In this document: one piece after another, positions 26,679-38,300 of the stretch | Numbering within the stretch: the first letter of the stretch is position 1 | How the letters are laid out: every line of letters starts with the position of its first letter | Source: Flavobacterium sp. NKUCC04_CG | Lineage (GTDB): Bacteria; Bacteroidota; Bacteroidia; Flavobacteriales; Flavobacteriaceae | Direction of reading: 5' to 3' | Length of the DNA stretch: 64,000 nucleotides | NCBI RefSeq assembly: GCF_019345525.1 | Contig: NZ_JAHKRA010000004.1 | Location: 1 to 64,000, forward strand | Notes under the pieces: generated by a model | What the model was told of the DNA's origin: nothing | Seen by the model: only the letters and a program-made list of their open reading frames with translations | The model's database searches: none | Position numbers and translations under genes: made by a program

Positions 26679-27254
26679 TTATTTAGAAACCTCCCAGCCG
26701 TATTGTTCGTTGTATTTGAGTTTGAATTTCCGAGTTATAAAATCCGAATTGGGATTCTTGTCTTCAGTCAAGATGGCAAAAGGCGTTTCTTTTTTAAACA
26801 ACATCACTGTGATGGTGGCACTGCGTTTATTTTTGCTGTTGATTTGTAAGGGTTGGTCTTTGTCGAGTTCGTATTGAACCGCTCTCAAAATTACCTTCGT
26901 GGGTTTTTGACTGATGATGTACGGCTTTGCTTGGTCGGTTATGAGTATTTGAGTGTTCCAAATACTATCTTTCGACAACCATTTCTTCTTGGTGTTTTCC
27001 TCTTCAAAGGATAGTAAACCTTTTTTTTCTAAAGACTTGTAGTGTTCGATTTCTTCGGCATCTTTTGAAGTACGCAGTTTTATAGTTCCCAATTGTAATT
27101 CTGCGGTTTCGTAAATCGGCTTTTCAGTCAAGTAATTATCAATAATGTTTAAGGCTGTTGAAGTAGTTAAATTTTCATCAGAACAACTGGAAATCAAGGT
27201 GCTAATCAGAATTAGCACCCCTATTGATAAGCTTTTTAATAGGTTGGTTTTCAT
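26679..27254 (-). CDS. Hypothetical lipoprotein
   Basis: 191 residues with a signal ending LISSCSDEN (lipid Cys24). The mature part is mixed alpha/beta with a helical turn (DAEEIEHYKSLEKKGLLSFEEE) resembling a small winged-helix-like segment, followed by strands (KWLSKDSIWNTQILITDQAKPY), and ends in a Trp-containing strand. No named domain. It is the first gene of a two-gene operon with the membrane protein. A TACCTTTA box (27271-27278, minus strand), one base off the -7 consensus, lies just upstream. Confidence 0.65.
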   Translation of the reverse strand: MKTNLLKSLSIGVLILISTLISSCSDENLTTSTALNIIDNYLTEKPIYETAELQLGTIKLRTSKDAEEIEHYKSLEKKGLLSFEEENTKKKWLSKDSIWNTQILITDQAKPYIISQKPTKVILRAVQYELDKDQPLQINSKNKRSATITVMLFKKETPFAILTEDKNPNSDFITRKFKLKYNEQYGWEVSK

Positions 27255-27435
27255 CTTCTCAATTTTTTATTAAAGGTATGAAAAAAACGAATCTGTTCGA
27301 AACTTCTATTCAAACTGCTGCTAGGGTCATTTTTTTAACAAAAAACAAAAAGGGAATCTTATCTTTAGTCGGTTAATAAATTTTTAAATGAAATCCTTGT
27401 ACAATTATAGTTACTCGATAAAATAATAACGGCTT

Positions 27436-28521
27436 ATGAGATGGATGGTATTACTGGTGTTGGTTTTTTCTTTTGCTTGTCAAAAAAAGGTAGAGGATCA
27501 AGTGGGTGTCCAAACAACAGCACCGCAGAAACTAGAGAGAGAACTGGCCGAACAAATCTTTGAACTGCCTGTACATTGCTTAACTCAGGAGTATCCCAAT
27601 AAATTGGGACAGGTTCTGGCTAGTAATCTCGATTTAAAAACACCTCGCGAACTACGTCCGGTGTTTTATGGTTGCTTTGACTGGCATTCTTCAGTGCACG
27701 GATATTGGTCTATTGTTAAATTGCTAACGGTTTTTCCGGATTTAGATAAGGAAGGCGTTGTTCGTCAATTGCTCGATGAGCATATCACCCCAGCTAAAGT
27801 ACAAGTTGAAAAATCATTTTTTTTAGAAAAGCACAATTCCAGTTTTGAACGGACCTATGGTTGGGCTTGGTTGTTGTTGTTGCAAAAAGAATTGAGTTTA
27901 TCTCAAGATGTTCAATTTAATAAATGGGGAAAGAATTTACAACCGTTGACCGATTTGATTGTGGAGCGTTATCAAGTTTATCTGCCAAAATTAGTATATC
28001 CAATTCGGGCGGGACAACACGATAATTCTGCCTTTTCTTTGGTGTTGGCTTTAGATTATGCTCGAGCTGTAGGAGATAAGGAATTTGAAATGCTGCTGCA
28101 AAAAGAGAGCAAACGACTGTTTTTAAAAGATATACGTTGTGATTTGGCATATGAACCAAGCGGTTATGATTTCTTATCGCCTTGTTTGGAAGAAGCACTT
28201 TTGCTTAGTAAAATATTGCCGAGTTCGGAATACCGACTTTGGTTAAAGAAATTTTTGCCAGAGCTTTTTGATTCTAATTTTATATGGACTCCGGCCAAAG
28301 TAAGTGACCGATCAGATGGGAAATTGGTTCATTTGGACGGATTAAATTTTAGTAGAGCCAATGCGCTATTGGGAATAGCAAAGGTGTTGCCAGAACTGGC
28401 CCATTTACGGGTAATCGCCAAACAACATTTTGACTATTCCGTCAAAAATTTGGCAAATGATGATTATATGGGTAGTCATTGGTTGGGAACTTTTGCAATC
28501 TACGCTGTTTTAAATAATTAG
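27436..28521 (+). CDS. DUF2891 family lipoprotein
   Basis: 361 residues with a lipoprotein signal ending SFAC (Cys15). The mature sequence has the DUF2891 signatures RPVFYGCFDWHSSVHGYW near residue 75, FERTYGWAWLL near 137 and YPIRAGQHDNSAFSLVLALDYA near 190. It is mostly helical, consistent with an alpha/alpha-toroid fold like glycoside-processing enzymes, but no activity is known to me. The conserved His, Trp and Asp residues in these motifs look like an active-site set. It stands alone, with no partners implied by the neighbouring AraC regulators beyond proximity. Confidence 0.85.
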   Translation: MRWMVLLVLVFSFACQKKVEDQVGVQTTAPQKLERELAEQIFELPVHCLTQEYPNKLGQVLASNLDLKTPRELRPVFYGCFDWHSSVHGYWSIVKLLTVFPDLDKEGVVRQLLDEHITPAKVQVEKSFFLEKHNSSFERTYGWAWLLLLQKELSLSQDVQFNKWGKNLQPLTDLIVERYQVYLPKLVYPIRAGQHDNSAFSLVLALDYARAVGDKEFEMLLQKESKRLFLKDIRCDLAYEPSGYDFLSPCLEEALLLSKILPSSEYRLWLKKFLPELFDSNFIWTPAKVSDRSDGKLVHLDGLNFSRANALLGIAKVLPELAHLRVIAKQHFDYSVKNLANDDYMGSHWLGTFAIYAVLNN

Positions 28522-28742
28522 GTCTGCCCGATTCTGTTTTTATAAATCCTTATTTTACTGTTTTTTATCGGTTTTATATGGCGTAATTGATTTATTTTGC
28601 TAATAATGGTTCATATTATTAGCTTTTTTCTGTATTTTTATTCTCATAATGTATTATAATTTCGTTTTGTGATTTTTATTCTCTGATATTAGATACTTTT
28701 TGATAAAGTTGGGATTTTTTTTTTAAATCAGTTATATTCACC

Positions 28743-28750
28743 TAAATTTG
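28743..28750 (+). promoter_or_regulatory. -7 box upstream of the AraC gene pair
   Basis: TAAATTTG, 70 nt before the first AraC start codon. The nearest TTG is 31 nt upstream, too far for consensus. Confidence 0.35.
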
Positions 28751-28819
28751 CGAACTTGTCTCTGTTTTTACCTGTTAAAGCAGTAGGAGTTCCCGTTATT
28801 TGACTAAAAGTTAAACGTT

Positions 28820-29794
28820 ATGGCTATAAGGCTTTTGTTGACAGAATTTAGAAAACATGCTGTATTTCAATTTATTGGAGTTCTAAAAGTCGCATTTTGG
28901 CTGTTAGTCTTGCAATTGTTGATTCATTGTTTACAGTATAACGTGCAGGTAGATTTGTTTATGGGCCCGCTACTTTATTTGTATGTCGCTAAGCCCAAGG
29001 TTTTTTCAGAATCATTTAGCAAAACACAATTTCTTCATATATCTTTTTTTATCTTTTTGTTTTGGATGAGTCTGTATGCTAAAGACGATTTTTTTTTGTT
29101 GGTCAAATCGGCGTATTTGTTGGTGTATAGTTATCTAATTCACAGAAAATTTAAGGTTACTAGTAGAAGTTTTTCCATTCGGTCTGCAACTATGTTTTTT
29201 AGTTTTTGTACTTTTTACATGAGTGTGGTAGGGGTTTTGTTGTTGATTGATTTTATAGAGATTAATTCATTTACGCTGTTTTCTTTTAGCAATAAATTTC
29301 TGTTTGTGGGCATGTCAGTTACTACGATTAGTTTTTTGTTTTATCTTTTATATGAATATAAAAAGGGCGCTTCAGCTTTTGTAAGTCCTGTTCGAGAGGT
29401 GGATTTAAAGCAAAGTATCGATCTTGTAAAAGCAGATTCGTTCCGATTGGTGGTGGTAGATAAGATTTTGGTTTTCTTCGGAAATTCGGATTTGTATTTA
29501 CAAGCGAATTTTACTTTAGAAGATTTGTCCCTGATTATCGATGTACCCCGAAGTGTATTATCCGATGTGATGAATAAGGAATTGAGTGCGGGATTTTATT
29601 TGCTTTTAGGTGAGTATCGGATTAACCACGCAAAAAAATTACTTTTAGCGAAGGAGAACTTTACGATTGAAGCCTTGGTTTATCAATGTGGTTTTCACTC
29701 TAAATCCACTTTTAATAAATATTTTAAACATTTTGTAGGACAAACTCCCTCGAGTTTCCGTGCTGAAAATATGCCTGTTGGCAAAATACTTTAA
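28820..29794 (+). CDS. Membrane-anchored AraC-family regulator 1
   Basis: 324 residues. The N-terminal half has several hydrophobic helices (about 22-45, 72-88, 95-110, 128-150 and 160-180). The C-terminal 100 residues are an AraC/XylS DNA-binding domain: the first HTH at about 232-255 (TLEDLSLIIDVPRSVLSDVM), the second at about 280-310 with TIEALVYQCGFHSKSTFNKYF. The end, HFVGQTPSSFR, is the classical AraC finish. Membrane-embedded AraC regulators of this sort are common in flavobacteria. The second such gene begins 12 bp downstream, so the two are probably co-transcribed. Confidence 0.88.
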   Translation: MAIRLLLTEFRKHAVFQFIGVLKVAFWLLVLQLLIHCLQYNVQVDLFMGPLLYLYVAKPKVFSESFSKTQFLHISFFIFLFWMSLYAKDDFFLLVKSAYLLVYSYLIHRKFKVTSRSFSIRSATMFFSFCTFYMSVVGVLLLIDFIEINSFTLFSFSNKFLFVGMSVTTISFLFYLLYEYKKGASAFVSPVREVDLKQSIDLVKADSFRLVVVDKILVFFGNSDLYLQANFTLEDLSLIIDVPRSVLSDVMNKELSAGFYLLLGEYRINHAKKLLLAKENFTIEALVYQCGFHSKSTFNKYFKHFVGQTPSSFRAENMPVGKIL

Positions 29795-29806
29795 TTGATT
29801 GTTTAA

Positions 29807-30925
29807 ATGATGTTGTTTCAGTATGTGTATTTTGTAGTACTTACTGCGGTAGTGGTTTTATCGTTGGCGAGTTTATTTGTCAATTTTAATTTTTACCAAC
29901 GTTCATCATTCGATAAAGTTATGGTGGGCTTTTTGGTTTTTTTAATTTTCCATAGCCTTTACGCCTGTGTCGCTCGATTCTTTTTTGTGCACATACCCTT
30001 TGTCGATGTTGGTGCTCCTTTTGGCTTGTTTTATGGTCCGTTTTTCTATTTATCCTTAGTGGCGTTAAAAAAAGAAGTAGGCATCAAGTGGAAACAGCTG
30101 TTTTCTCATTTTTTTTTAGCACTTATCTTTGTTGTAAGTTATGTGGTTTTATGGGTCAATTGGAGCTATTTAAAGGACTACAGTTCTATTTATCTCATAG
30201 TGTTATATATGCTTTCAGGCATACAGCTAATCGCCTATGCTTTATTCGGATTTGTAAAGTTTAACGAATCAGTAGTAGCAATCGAATCGAAGTTAGTAAC
30301 CAATTATGCCATGAAAATAATGGTTTTGGTGGCTTTGATTTTTTTGGGTTTGAGTTTTGATCACGGTTTGTCAGACCAAAAGACTTATGTAAGTGGTGTA
30401 CTGATTTATTTGTTTATGTTGATGTTGGCTGTGATCGTTTTTAGGTATCATATTCTGATTCTGATTTCCAGCAGCAGCGTAGTTGATAAGGTTGCGGTGA
30501 CGATTACAAATACAGATAAAAATCGGGAGTCTCTCGTTAAGAAGCTACCAAATAAAAAGTACGAAAAATCACAGATTACAGAGGAGGAGGGACTGGTTTA
30601 TTTGAACAGATTAAACAAAGCAATGCAGGAAGATAAACTGTATCTCAATCCCGAATTGACTATAGATTCCCTTTCAAAAACGCTTAAAATGACCAAACAT
30701 CATTTAACGCAGGTTTTCACTATAGTTCTCGATTCGAATTTTAATAAACACATCAACCACTATAGGATAATTCATGCCTCTAGTCTCTTAAAGAAGGGGG
30801 TAGATGTGGCCTCTATTGGCGATATCGGAACCGAAAGCGGGTTTAATTCTCGCACTTCTTTTTTTAGAGCTTTTAAAAATCATTACGGCATTTCTCCTGC
30901 CGATTATAGAAAACAGCAGCTTTAA
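29807..30925 (+). CDS. Membrane-anchored AraC-family regulator 2
   Basis: 372 residues. Seven hydrophobic helices cover residues 5-225. A polar linker follows at about 230-270, then an AraC DNA-binding domain at 270-372 containing LTIDSLSKTLKMTKHHLTQVF and the second HTH with IGDIGTESGFNSRTSFFRAF, ending HYGISPADYR. It is the same architecture as the gene before it but only distantly similar in sequence, so the pair is not a recent duplication. The signal would be sensed in or through the membrane. Target genes are unknown; the giant adhesin locus lies next downstream after a 1.4-kb gap. Confidence 0.88.
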   Translation: MMLFQYVYFVVLTAVVVLSLASLFVNFNFYQRSSFDKVMVGFLVFLIFHSLYACVARFFFVHIPFVDVGAPFGLFYGPFFYLSLVALKKEVGIKWKQLFSHFFLALIFVVSYVVLWVNWSYLKDYSSIYLIVLYMLSGIQLIAYALFGFVKFNESVVAIESKLVTNYAMKIMVLVALIFLGLSFDHGLSDQKTYVSGVLIYLFMLMLAVIVFRYHILILISSSSVVDKVAVTITNTDKNRESLVKKLPNKKYEKSQITEEEGLVYLNRLNKAMQEDKLYLNPELTIDSLSKTLKMTKHHLTQVFTIVLDSNFNKHINHYRIIHASSLLKKGVDVASIGDIGTESGFNSRTSFFRAFKNHYGISPADYRKQQL

Positions 30926-31105
30926 TTTACAGCTGGCTTTTTATGCCATTTTTGAGTTTGAAACTCGGTTATTGTTCGGCTGTACAATTGCGATATTTTT
31001 TGTTTGGCCTCCCTTTTACTCACCGTTGGTGAGTCGCAATAGCTTTTAAATCTCTAAAATCAGGTGCTTTTTTGAAGCGTTTTATGGATGGTTTTTATTT
31101 TTTAG

Positions 31106-31303
31106 TCTCATTTTCTCTTCTCGCCGACTTTGTTTTCAGATAAAGAATTTGTAAAGCCACTTATAAGCTTGACAAAGTTATGTGGGTGGTATTTTACTAT
31201 AACTCTCAGGTTTAAATCGATAAGACAAGGGCTCGTTAATACGAATCGCTCTATAGATATCATGTCGCTTTGCGGTGGATACGGTGTGGTTAAACAGTTT
31301 TAA
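31106..31303 (+). pseudogene. Possible remnant of an AraC-type DNA-binding domain
   Basis: An open stretch of 65 codons without a good start. It ends RFKSIRQGLVNTNRSIDI followed by MSLCGGYGVVKQF and a stop. The spacing of L, T, SI, I and CG matches the second HTH of AraC domains (as in the two genes upstream), but key residues are altered and the helix is cut short by the stop. Weak evidence; it could be chance. Confidence 0.2.
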
Positions 31304-32057
31304 ATCAAGAAATCATTAAAAGTGTAATATTGCGAATTATTCACATTTTTTCGATTTTTGTTGCGATATATTTTGTTTGGTCAAATTTTGCTTGTTTCAG
31401 TCGTGTTTTCTTAAAAGACGTTATACAGCGATAGTTTTAACGAAAAAGCAGCTATATTTTTTAAGGTTTAATTTTTTTAAGAAATTTTAGTAAATTTATT
31501 ATTACTGCTAATTATTATGTTAAATATGGTGTAATACATATATATTGTCTAGTATTTTTACGTTTTATGTAAGGTGTTTTTACTAATAAAACCTTGTAAA
31601 TCGCAGAAAATCGAATGAAAGACCTAAAATGTCTAAAAAAAGCGCCCAAATATCATTGATTTTGTGTTTTTGCGATTTTTTTTTGTGTACAAGCTTTAGA
31701 AAAACAGTTGGTCCTTGTATCTCCCCTTTTTTAGCGCCCGTAAATACTGAGTTTTTTATATCCATAGCAGTATTTTTTTTATGTTTCAAAATATTGGCGC
31801 GTATTCCGTTTCAATTTTTTGAAACATTTTATTTAACTGATTGTTAGAATTTTGTAGTAATTATTGTAGTACAGGAATTTGGGACATTAGGTGTTAAGTG
31901 TTTTTTTTTAGGAGTTGCTTTTTATAAATTTTCCATAAAACAAAATTAAAATGTGAGTTTTATAACATTTGATGTAAATGGAGTAACAAGCAGAACAACG
32001 ATGTCTTCGATAAACGTTAAAAAAAAAGTCACTTTTTCCCTAAGCTTGTTAAATACC

Positions 32058-32091
32058 TTGACTGCCGAAATAAACGCGAATTTTATTTTTG
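32058..32091 (+). promoter_or_regulatory. Candidate promoter of the adhesin operon
   Basis: TTG at 32058-32060 and TATTTTTG at 32084-32091, 23 nt apart. It would give an untranslated leader of about 260 nt before the adhesin start. Confidence 0.45.
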
Positions 32092-32362
32092 ATAAATGTG
32101 TCAAAAAGCGAGTTTATATCCAATTGAATTAAGAAATGCGCTCTTTTCGCGAAGACATGGCTGGTGTTGATAAATAGAAATCATCTCGATTTTGTTTTTA
32201 TACCGGTTGTGCTTAAAAAAAGGGACTAAAATCTTATAAAGCAGAAGTCTAACTATTAAAACACAGATATGAAAAACAGCTATTAACTAGAAATCAAAAT
32301 TAATTGCAGAAAGAACGACTAATTCTGCAATGAGAATTTAATTAAGAACTAAAAAATTTTTT

Positions 32363-35300
32363 ATGAATTACAAAATTACACTAATTCAACTTTTTGCGAT
32401 TTTTAGAAATAGGACTTCCATTCCGATGGCTATCCTATTTTCTTTTATGTTGCTAATTGTAACTAGTGCTAGTGCTCAAACGTTAAAGACTGATAGCAAT
32501 ATACCGCTATTAAGTGTTTGCGGCGATTACCAACAATTAACGGTAAGAATCGCCAAGGGTAGTAGAGCGTGTAGTCAGGGTAAATTGAAGATTGAAATTC
32601 CCGTGGGATTTGAGCTTCAACTCGGCTCAGTGAAAGCGAATGGCAATACTGTAACTGTTACCGGAGAAACAAATCAAGGCACTACGGTTACTTTACCTAA
32701 TATTACAGCAGGCCCTTCGTCAGAAGAAATGGTTATAACCTACAATGTGAAAGCGTTGTGCTCTGTTATTGGATCGATTGTTCCAGCAGATCAGCAAGTG
32801 GTTAGCTATGTTTTTTCGGGATGTACAACCAATCCACAAAGCGGTACTAGTGAGATCATCAATATTGATTTTGCCGTACTAAGGGTTACTGTTAATCCAG
32901 CGGTTAGTTCGGGAAATGTAGGAGATGAGATTAGCCGTACCGTAACGATTCGAAATCAGGGAAATGGAGCTATTTCTACCGTGGTTCTAGAACGTATTTT
33001 AGGAGGTGGTTTAAATCATGTTTCGTATGATTTTTCATCGGCTTTGGGATGGACTGCAGATGCTACTAATCCGAATAAAATCACATTCTCTGGGTCTTCT
33101 TTAGATACAGGAGGAACGATTTCATTTAAGGAAAAAGTAAAAATAAATAGCTGTAGTTTAACACCTACTATTTATGAAGTGTATTATGGATGTGGTACGA
33201 AATGTACTAACTCTAGTGTGTCTGGTACTGCTCAACACATTATAAATATCAACAATTCTTTTAAACCGGTTATAGAGGTTTCGGCTATTCCGCCGGTAAT
33301 TACTTGTTTAAATCAGTCTTATACCAATACTTGGAATGTGAAAAATTCAGGTAATGCAGAAGCTTCTTCTGTTGGTTTAGAAATCGGAACTAACGATGCT
33401 AATGGATACATTAATATCAATACTGTAACCGTTGGTGGTGTGGCTGTGAATCCAGCTGATATAGAAATACTTCAAGGGACGGCTGCTAAGCCAACTTTAA
33501 TTAAAGTAAAAATCAGCGCAGACAATACCTTAGATCCGAATCAAGTAGTAGTGGTGAAGTTTGATCAATATTATGCTGCGCCAGATGCTGCTTCTTGTGA
33601 AACGGCACCAACCACATTTACTACTAATGATAATTACTATAAGGTTGCTTATGATTTTACAGGAGGTTGTGGTGGTCCATATACTGATAGTAAAACTGTA
33701 AGTCCTGCTGTTACTTATAATTACGAAGGATTAAATATTGGCGAAATTGACATCGTGTCGGGGCAATCTTATGGTGCTGATTATTTGTTTACCAATTTCG
33801 TTATTCCTCATGCAGGTTTAAATGTTGGAGATAAATTTGAAATTACTATCGAGTTATCGGAGTTGTTGACTGTTGCTAATATCAACGATATTAAATTGTT
33901 TACTGGAGCAACTGCTATCAATGCCGTGTCTTCAGCAGATGGTGCTAATAAATATCGACTGACTTTTACTTACGGAACAGCTCCTTGGACTGTTGGCAAT
34001 GATTTGAATTTATCAAACAGCCGTTTAAAGTTTCCTATAGACTTTTTGTGTGGTCCGGATACAAATACTGGAGAAGTACAAGATGTTTGGTATAAAATAG
34101 GTGGTGAATTGATAAAAACACCAGCATGTGATGCTATTGTTTTTAAATGTAATCAAGTCAATTTGCTTGGATATTGTGACGCTGGGCCATGTGCTGACGG
34201 ACTTCACAATCGCTCTGCGGATTTAGAGAGAACTACTTTGGGGTTTGCAGTAACTGCAGCTGGTGTTCCAATGAATACACGTGTTAATAAAAACGATACC
34301 AATGTAAGAACTTTTATTACGGGTGATATACTTGAAATTCATCAAGATTCTGATGTGATTATAACAACTCCAGGAGCTTGGACAAAAGTTAAATTTCAAG
34401 TTGAAAAAGATGCAGACACCAATGTAGCTTTGATAACAAACAGTGGTAAGTTAGTGGTAACACGTGCTGCGACTGAAACGGAATTTGATGTGTTAACTGT
34501 AGTCGAAAACCCAACTAATTATGTATTGGAATTTGACTTATTAACGCAACCTAACGCATTGACAGTCTTTTTACAAGGTGATAAAGTTCGCTTTTCTATG
34601 AAGTTTAAAGCTTTAGACTCTCAAGTAGGACTAAAAAGATTCCCGACTAAATCGTATTTGATCGATTCTAATGGTGTGGAGAAAATCTGTGGAAGAGCTT
34701 ATACAGCAACCGGTTTTTATGTAAATAATACCGTTGAAGTTAAAGGAAGTAAAACCGATTTCGCAACTTGTAGTAATAGCGATAATAAATTCGTGATCAC
34801 CTCGTCAATCCTTGGTTTTTCAAGACAAGACGGTGTGTTTGAAGGCGAGTTTCGCGATTTATTGGAGCCGACAAAAGCTGTTTTAACAGTTCCTGCATTT
34901 TTGACATTAACTGGTGCTAAAGTGGAAGTTAAAAACCAACCTTGGTTGGGTATTAATAATACTGCTATTATCACCGGACTTAATGTAAATAACGGTACGT
35001 ATATACTAGATTTAAATACGATTATTTCAGCTTTGACCGCTAATAAAAATCTTGATGAAGGTTTTGTGATCGAAATTACGCCAACGGTTTCTTTATTTGA
35101 GTGTGAGCCTTCGGCAACTGCTTTAGTACAAACAATAGGCGTTACTCTAGAAGGTGATGTGGTTGATGGAGCTGGTGATAAAACACCTTTTTCAAAAACA
35201 CAACAGTTAGATTACAATACCGGATTTGGAAGTTTAACTCTTGAATTGTCTAACAACAATTTAAACGGAGAAATGAGTCCTGATGGGCAATTGGTTTCTT

Positions 35301-38300
35301 GGATTGTAAAAGTTGCAAATACTTCTAACTCCAGATCATTCCCTAATGTTTGGTTAGGCAAAAAAGCAGGTAACTTAGTGATTGAATCCGTTCAAAAGGT
35401 TGATAACTATGACGGTAGTAATCCATTGGTTGCGATCGTGCCAACTGGAGATGTGTATCAATTGGGTGATTTTGCAGCTTCGACTACTAATTTTTATTTG
35501 GTTAAAGCCAATCTTATTAATTGTAGCGTTGAATCCTTAACCATTCCAATAGGGTACAGCTGTACTGCTTATCCTGTAAATGTTAATTCGGGTGTTTGTG
35601 TTGTTACTGACAAGGTATTGACTTATGGTCAATTGAAAAATAATTTGCAGACCACGATTGCTTTTCAATCCAATGCAAATACGCAACACGGTTTCTGTGA
35701 TGTTCTATCATATACCGTTCAGATTCACAATGCGGGAGATACCAATGTTAAGAACTTAAGTGTTCGTATTCCGTTGGCTTCGGCTCCAGGTTTAAAATAC
35801 AACGGAAGTTTTGAATACAGTACTGTTTTTTCAGGAAATATTACACCATCAGTTGTTTTTTCAAATGGAAACCCAGCTAGTGCCGTTATTTCAGGTACTG
35901 ATTTAATCATCACTTTAGATAATAGTATTTCTTTAAATACACTAGAGCGTGTTCAATTGAAAGTCAATTTCAAAATCGAAACTTGCGAATTTAAAAGTGG
36001 GCAGCGAATTTCATTTGTGCCGTCGGCTGTTAATATTTGTGGCTCGCCACTTCCTGGAGGAAGTATAACTTCGGCTAGTGGAAATAGAATTATCGTTGCG
36101 GGAGGCTCAACTGCTTTCCCTGAATTGGTTCTTGACTTAAACGAAGTAGTATTAGATCCAGTTATTGATTTGGGTGGTAATTTAAGAGCGAAATATAATT
36201 TCTCTACTACCAACTCGGGTAATTTCGGAAATACTGATGCCATTACTACCGACTATAGATTTGCTTTCAAATTCCCTGCAAATTGGGTAATTGTTGGTAA
36301 TCCAAGTGATTATTTAGTTCCAGCAGGAGCGGCTGTTTTTGAAGGTATTGATCCTGTTCGCGGTTATATCTTTAAAGTAGTTAGAAATCTTCCAGTAGGT
36401 ACAGTGGTTAAATTGGTGGACGTTCCGTTGAAATACACGGCCCATGACGATACTACTTTGTCTTGTGAACACTATTTTGGAGACGTACAAATTTCGGTTT
36501 ACCAAAATATTGCGGTTCCAACCTGTATTAACCCGAATTTAAATTGTCCTAATGGTATTGATCAAGTTCTTTTAGAAGATCAAATACGTATGGTATTGCC
36601 TATCGACAATATGTTGATGATCAATCCACCACAACAAACTCGTGAGATTTGTAGCCCATTAGTTGGAGGAGGTCAACCGACTTTGGCTGATATCACTTTT
36701 TCAAATGGTTATTATTTATCTTGGTATGAAAATGAATTAGATGCGCAGGCAGAAGTAACTCCGTTACCTTTAACGACGCCATTAATTCACAACAGAACAT
36801 ACTATGTGGTTAATAGATTTATTGCTGGAGGATTGTGTAAGAGTAATCTTGCTGCAATTAAGGTTTTATTAAAAACCAACAACCTTCAAGCGACCAATAT
36901 TGAATTCGCTTGTGCACCAGACCAAAGATCGTATAAGGTATTTGTTACCTTAAACGGTACAGCGCCATATACTGCAGTGGGAACTGGAGTTGGAGCTGAA
37001 AGTAGATTCGATGGAAATATTTGGACATCAGAAAGCATTCCAATCGGTACGCCTTATGACGTTACCTTTGAAAATGCGAGTATGTGTACTCCATTGACTA
37101 TTACGGGAATCCCTCCTGTTTGTTGTACATTGCAAATCGCTTGTCCTGTAGATGTTGAAGTGGTTTGTGGTACTAGTTACGACCCTTCAGTTACGGGTAT
37201 TCCAACAGCGATTACGGCTTGTGGAAACATTACTCAAACTTATACCGATTCAGCTATAACTGCTTGTGTTGGAGGTTTAAGAACATTTACTCGTACATTT
37301 ACAGTAACTGATGGAAGTGGAAATGTGGAAACGTGTACACAACGAATCTCTATAAAAGATGTGGTTGCCCCTGTATTGGATGTGCCAGCTAAAAACCTAA
37401 CGGTTGAATGCGGAACCAATACTACAGAAGCATTAAACAATTGGTTGTCCAGTCATGGTGGAGCCATTGCAACAGATGCTTGTGGAGCGGTAACTTGGAC
37501 GCATAACTTTACGGCATTAACCGCCGGATTGTGTGCAGGGACTCAAAGTGCGACAGTAATATTTACAGCTACTGATGCGTGTGGAAATCGTGTTACTTCA
37601 ACAGCTAAATTCACTATTGAAGATAAAACGCCTCCTGTAATCAGTATAGTAGCGGCAAATAAAACCGTAGAATGCGATGGAACTGGCAATACTGCTGCTT
37701 TAAATGATTGGTTAGCTAGTCATGGTGGTGCAGTGGCAACAGACGGATGTAGTGTAACTCCGGTTACTTGGACGCATAACTTTACGGTATTGACAGCAGG
37801 TACTTGTGCCGGTTCTCAAAATGCAGTAGTAACTTTCACAGCAACGGATGCTTGTGGTAATAAATCAACAACAACGGCAACGTTCGCTATTGTTGATACA
37901 ACAGCGCCGGTAATTACGGTTGCACCACAAAATAAAACGGTAGAATGTGACGGATTAGGAAATCTTGACGAGTTTAACGAATGGTTAAGAATTTCTGGCG
38001 GTGCAGTTGCTAAAGATGGCTGTGGTGCAGTAACTTGGTCTTATTTAATTGAAGATACCAATACAACTTGTGGAAAAGCAGGAACGGTTATCGTTGATTT
38101 CTTTGCTAAAGATTCTTGTGGTAACACAGCCTTTAAACAAGCGGCTTTCATCATTGTAGATACCACCAAACCGATTATTTCAACTCCAGCAAAAGCGTTG
38201 AACATCGAATGTGGTGCTGAAGTTGATGCCTTAAACGCTTGGTTAAACAACCACGGTGGCGCGATCTCTTCAGATAATTGTGGAACAATCACTTGGACAC

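Larger units (their letters stand above)
30926..32362. other. Long AT-rich intergenic region upstream of the adhesin operon
   Basis: About 1.4 kb without a convincing gene. It contains a possible regulator remnant (31106-31303), long T-runs, a very AT-rich core at 31.45-31.62 kb and a good promoter at about 32.06 kb. The short frames around 31.6-31.85 kb have no homology I recognise and are rich in Phe from T-runs. Confidence 0.6.

Noticed and set aside
31583..31847. Short overlapping frames on both strands in the AT-rich gap
   Set aside because: Phe/Lys-rich products of T-runs, with no start signal or similarity.
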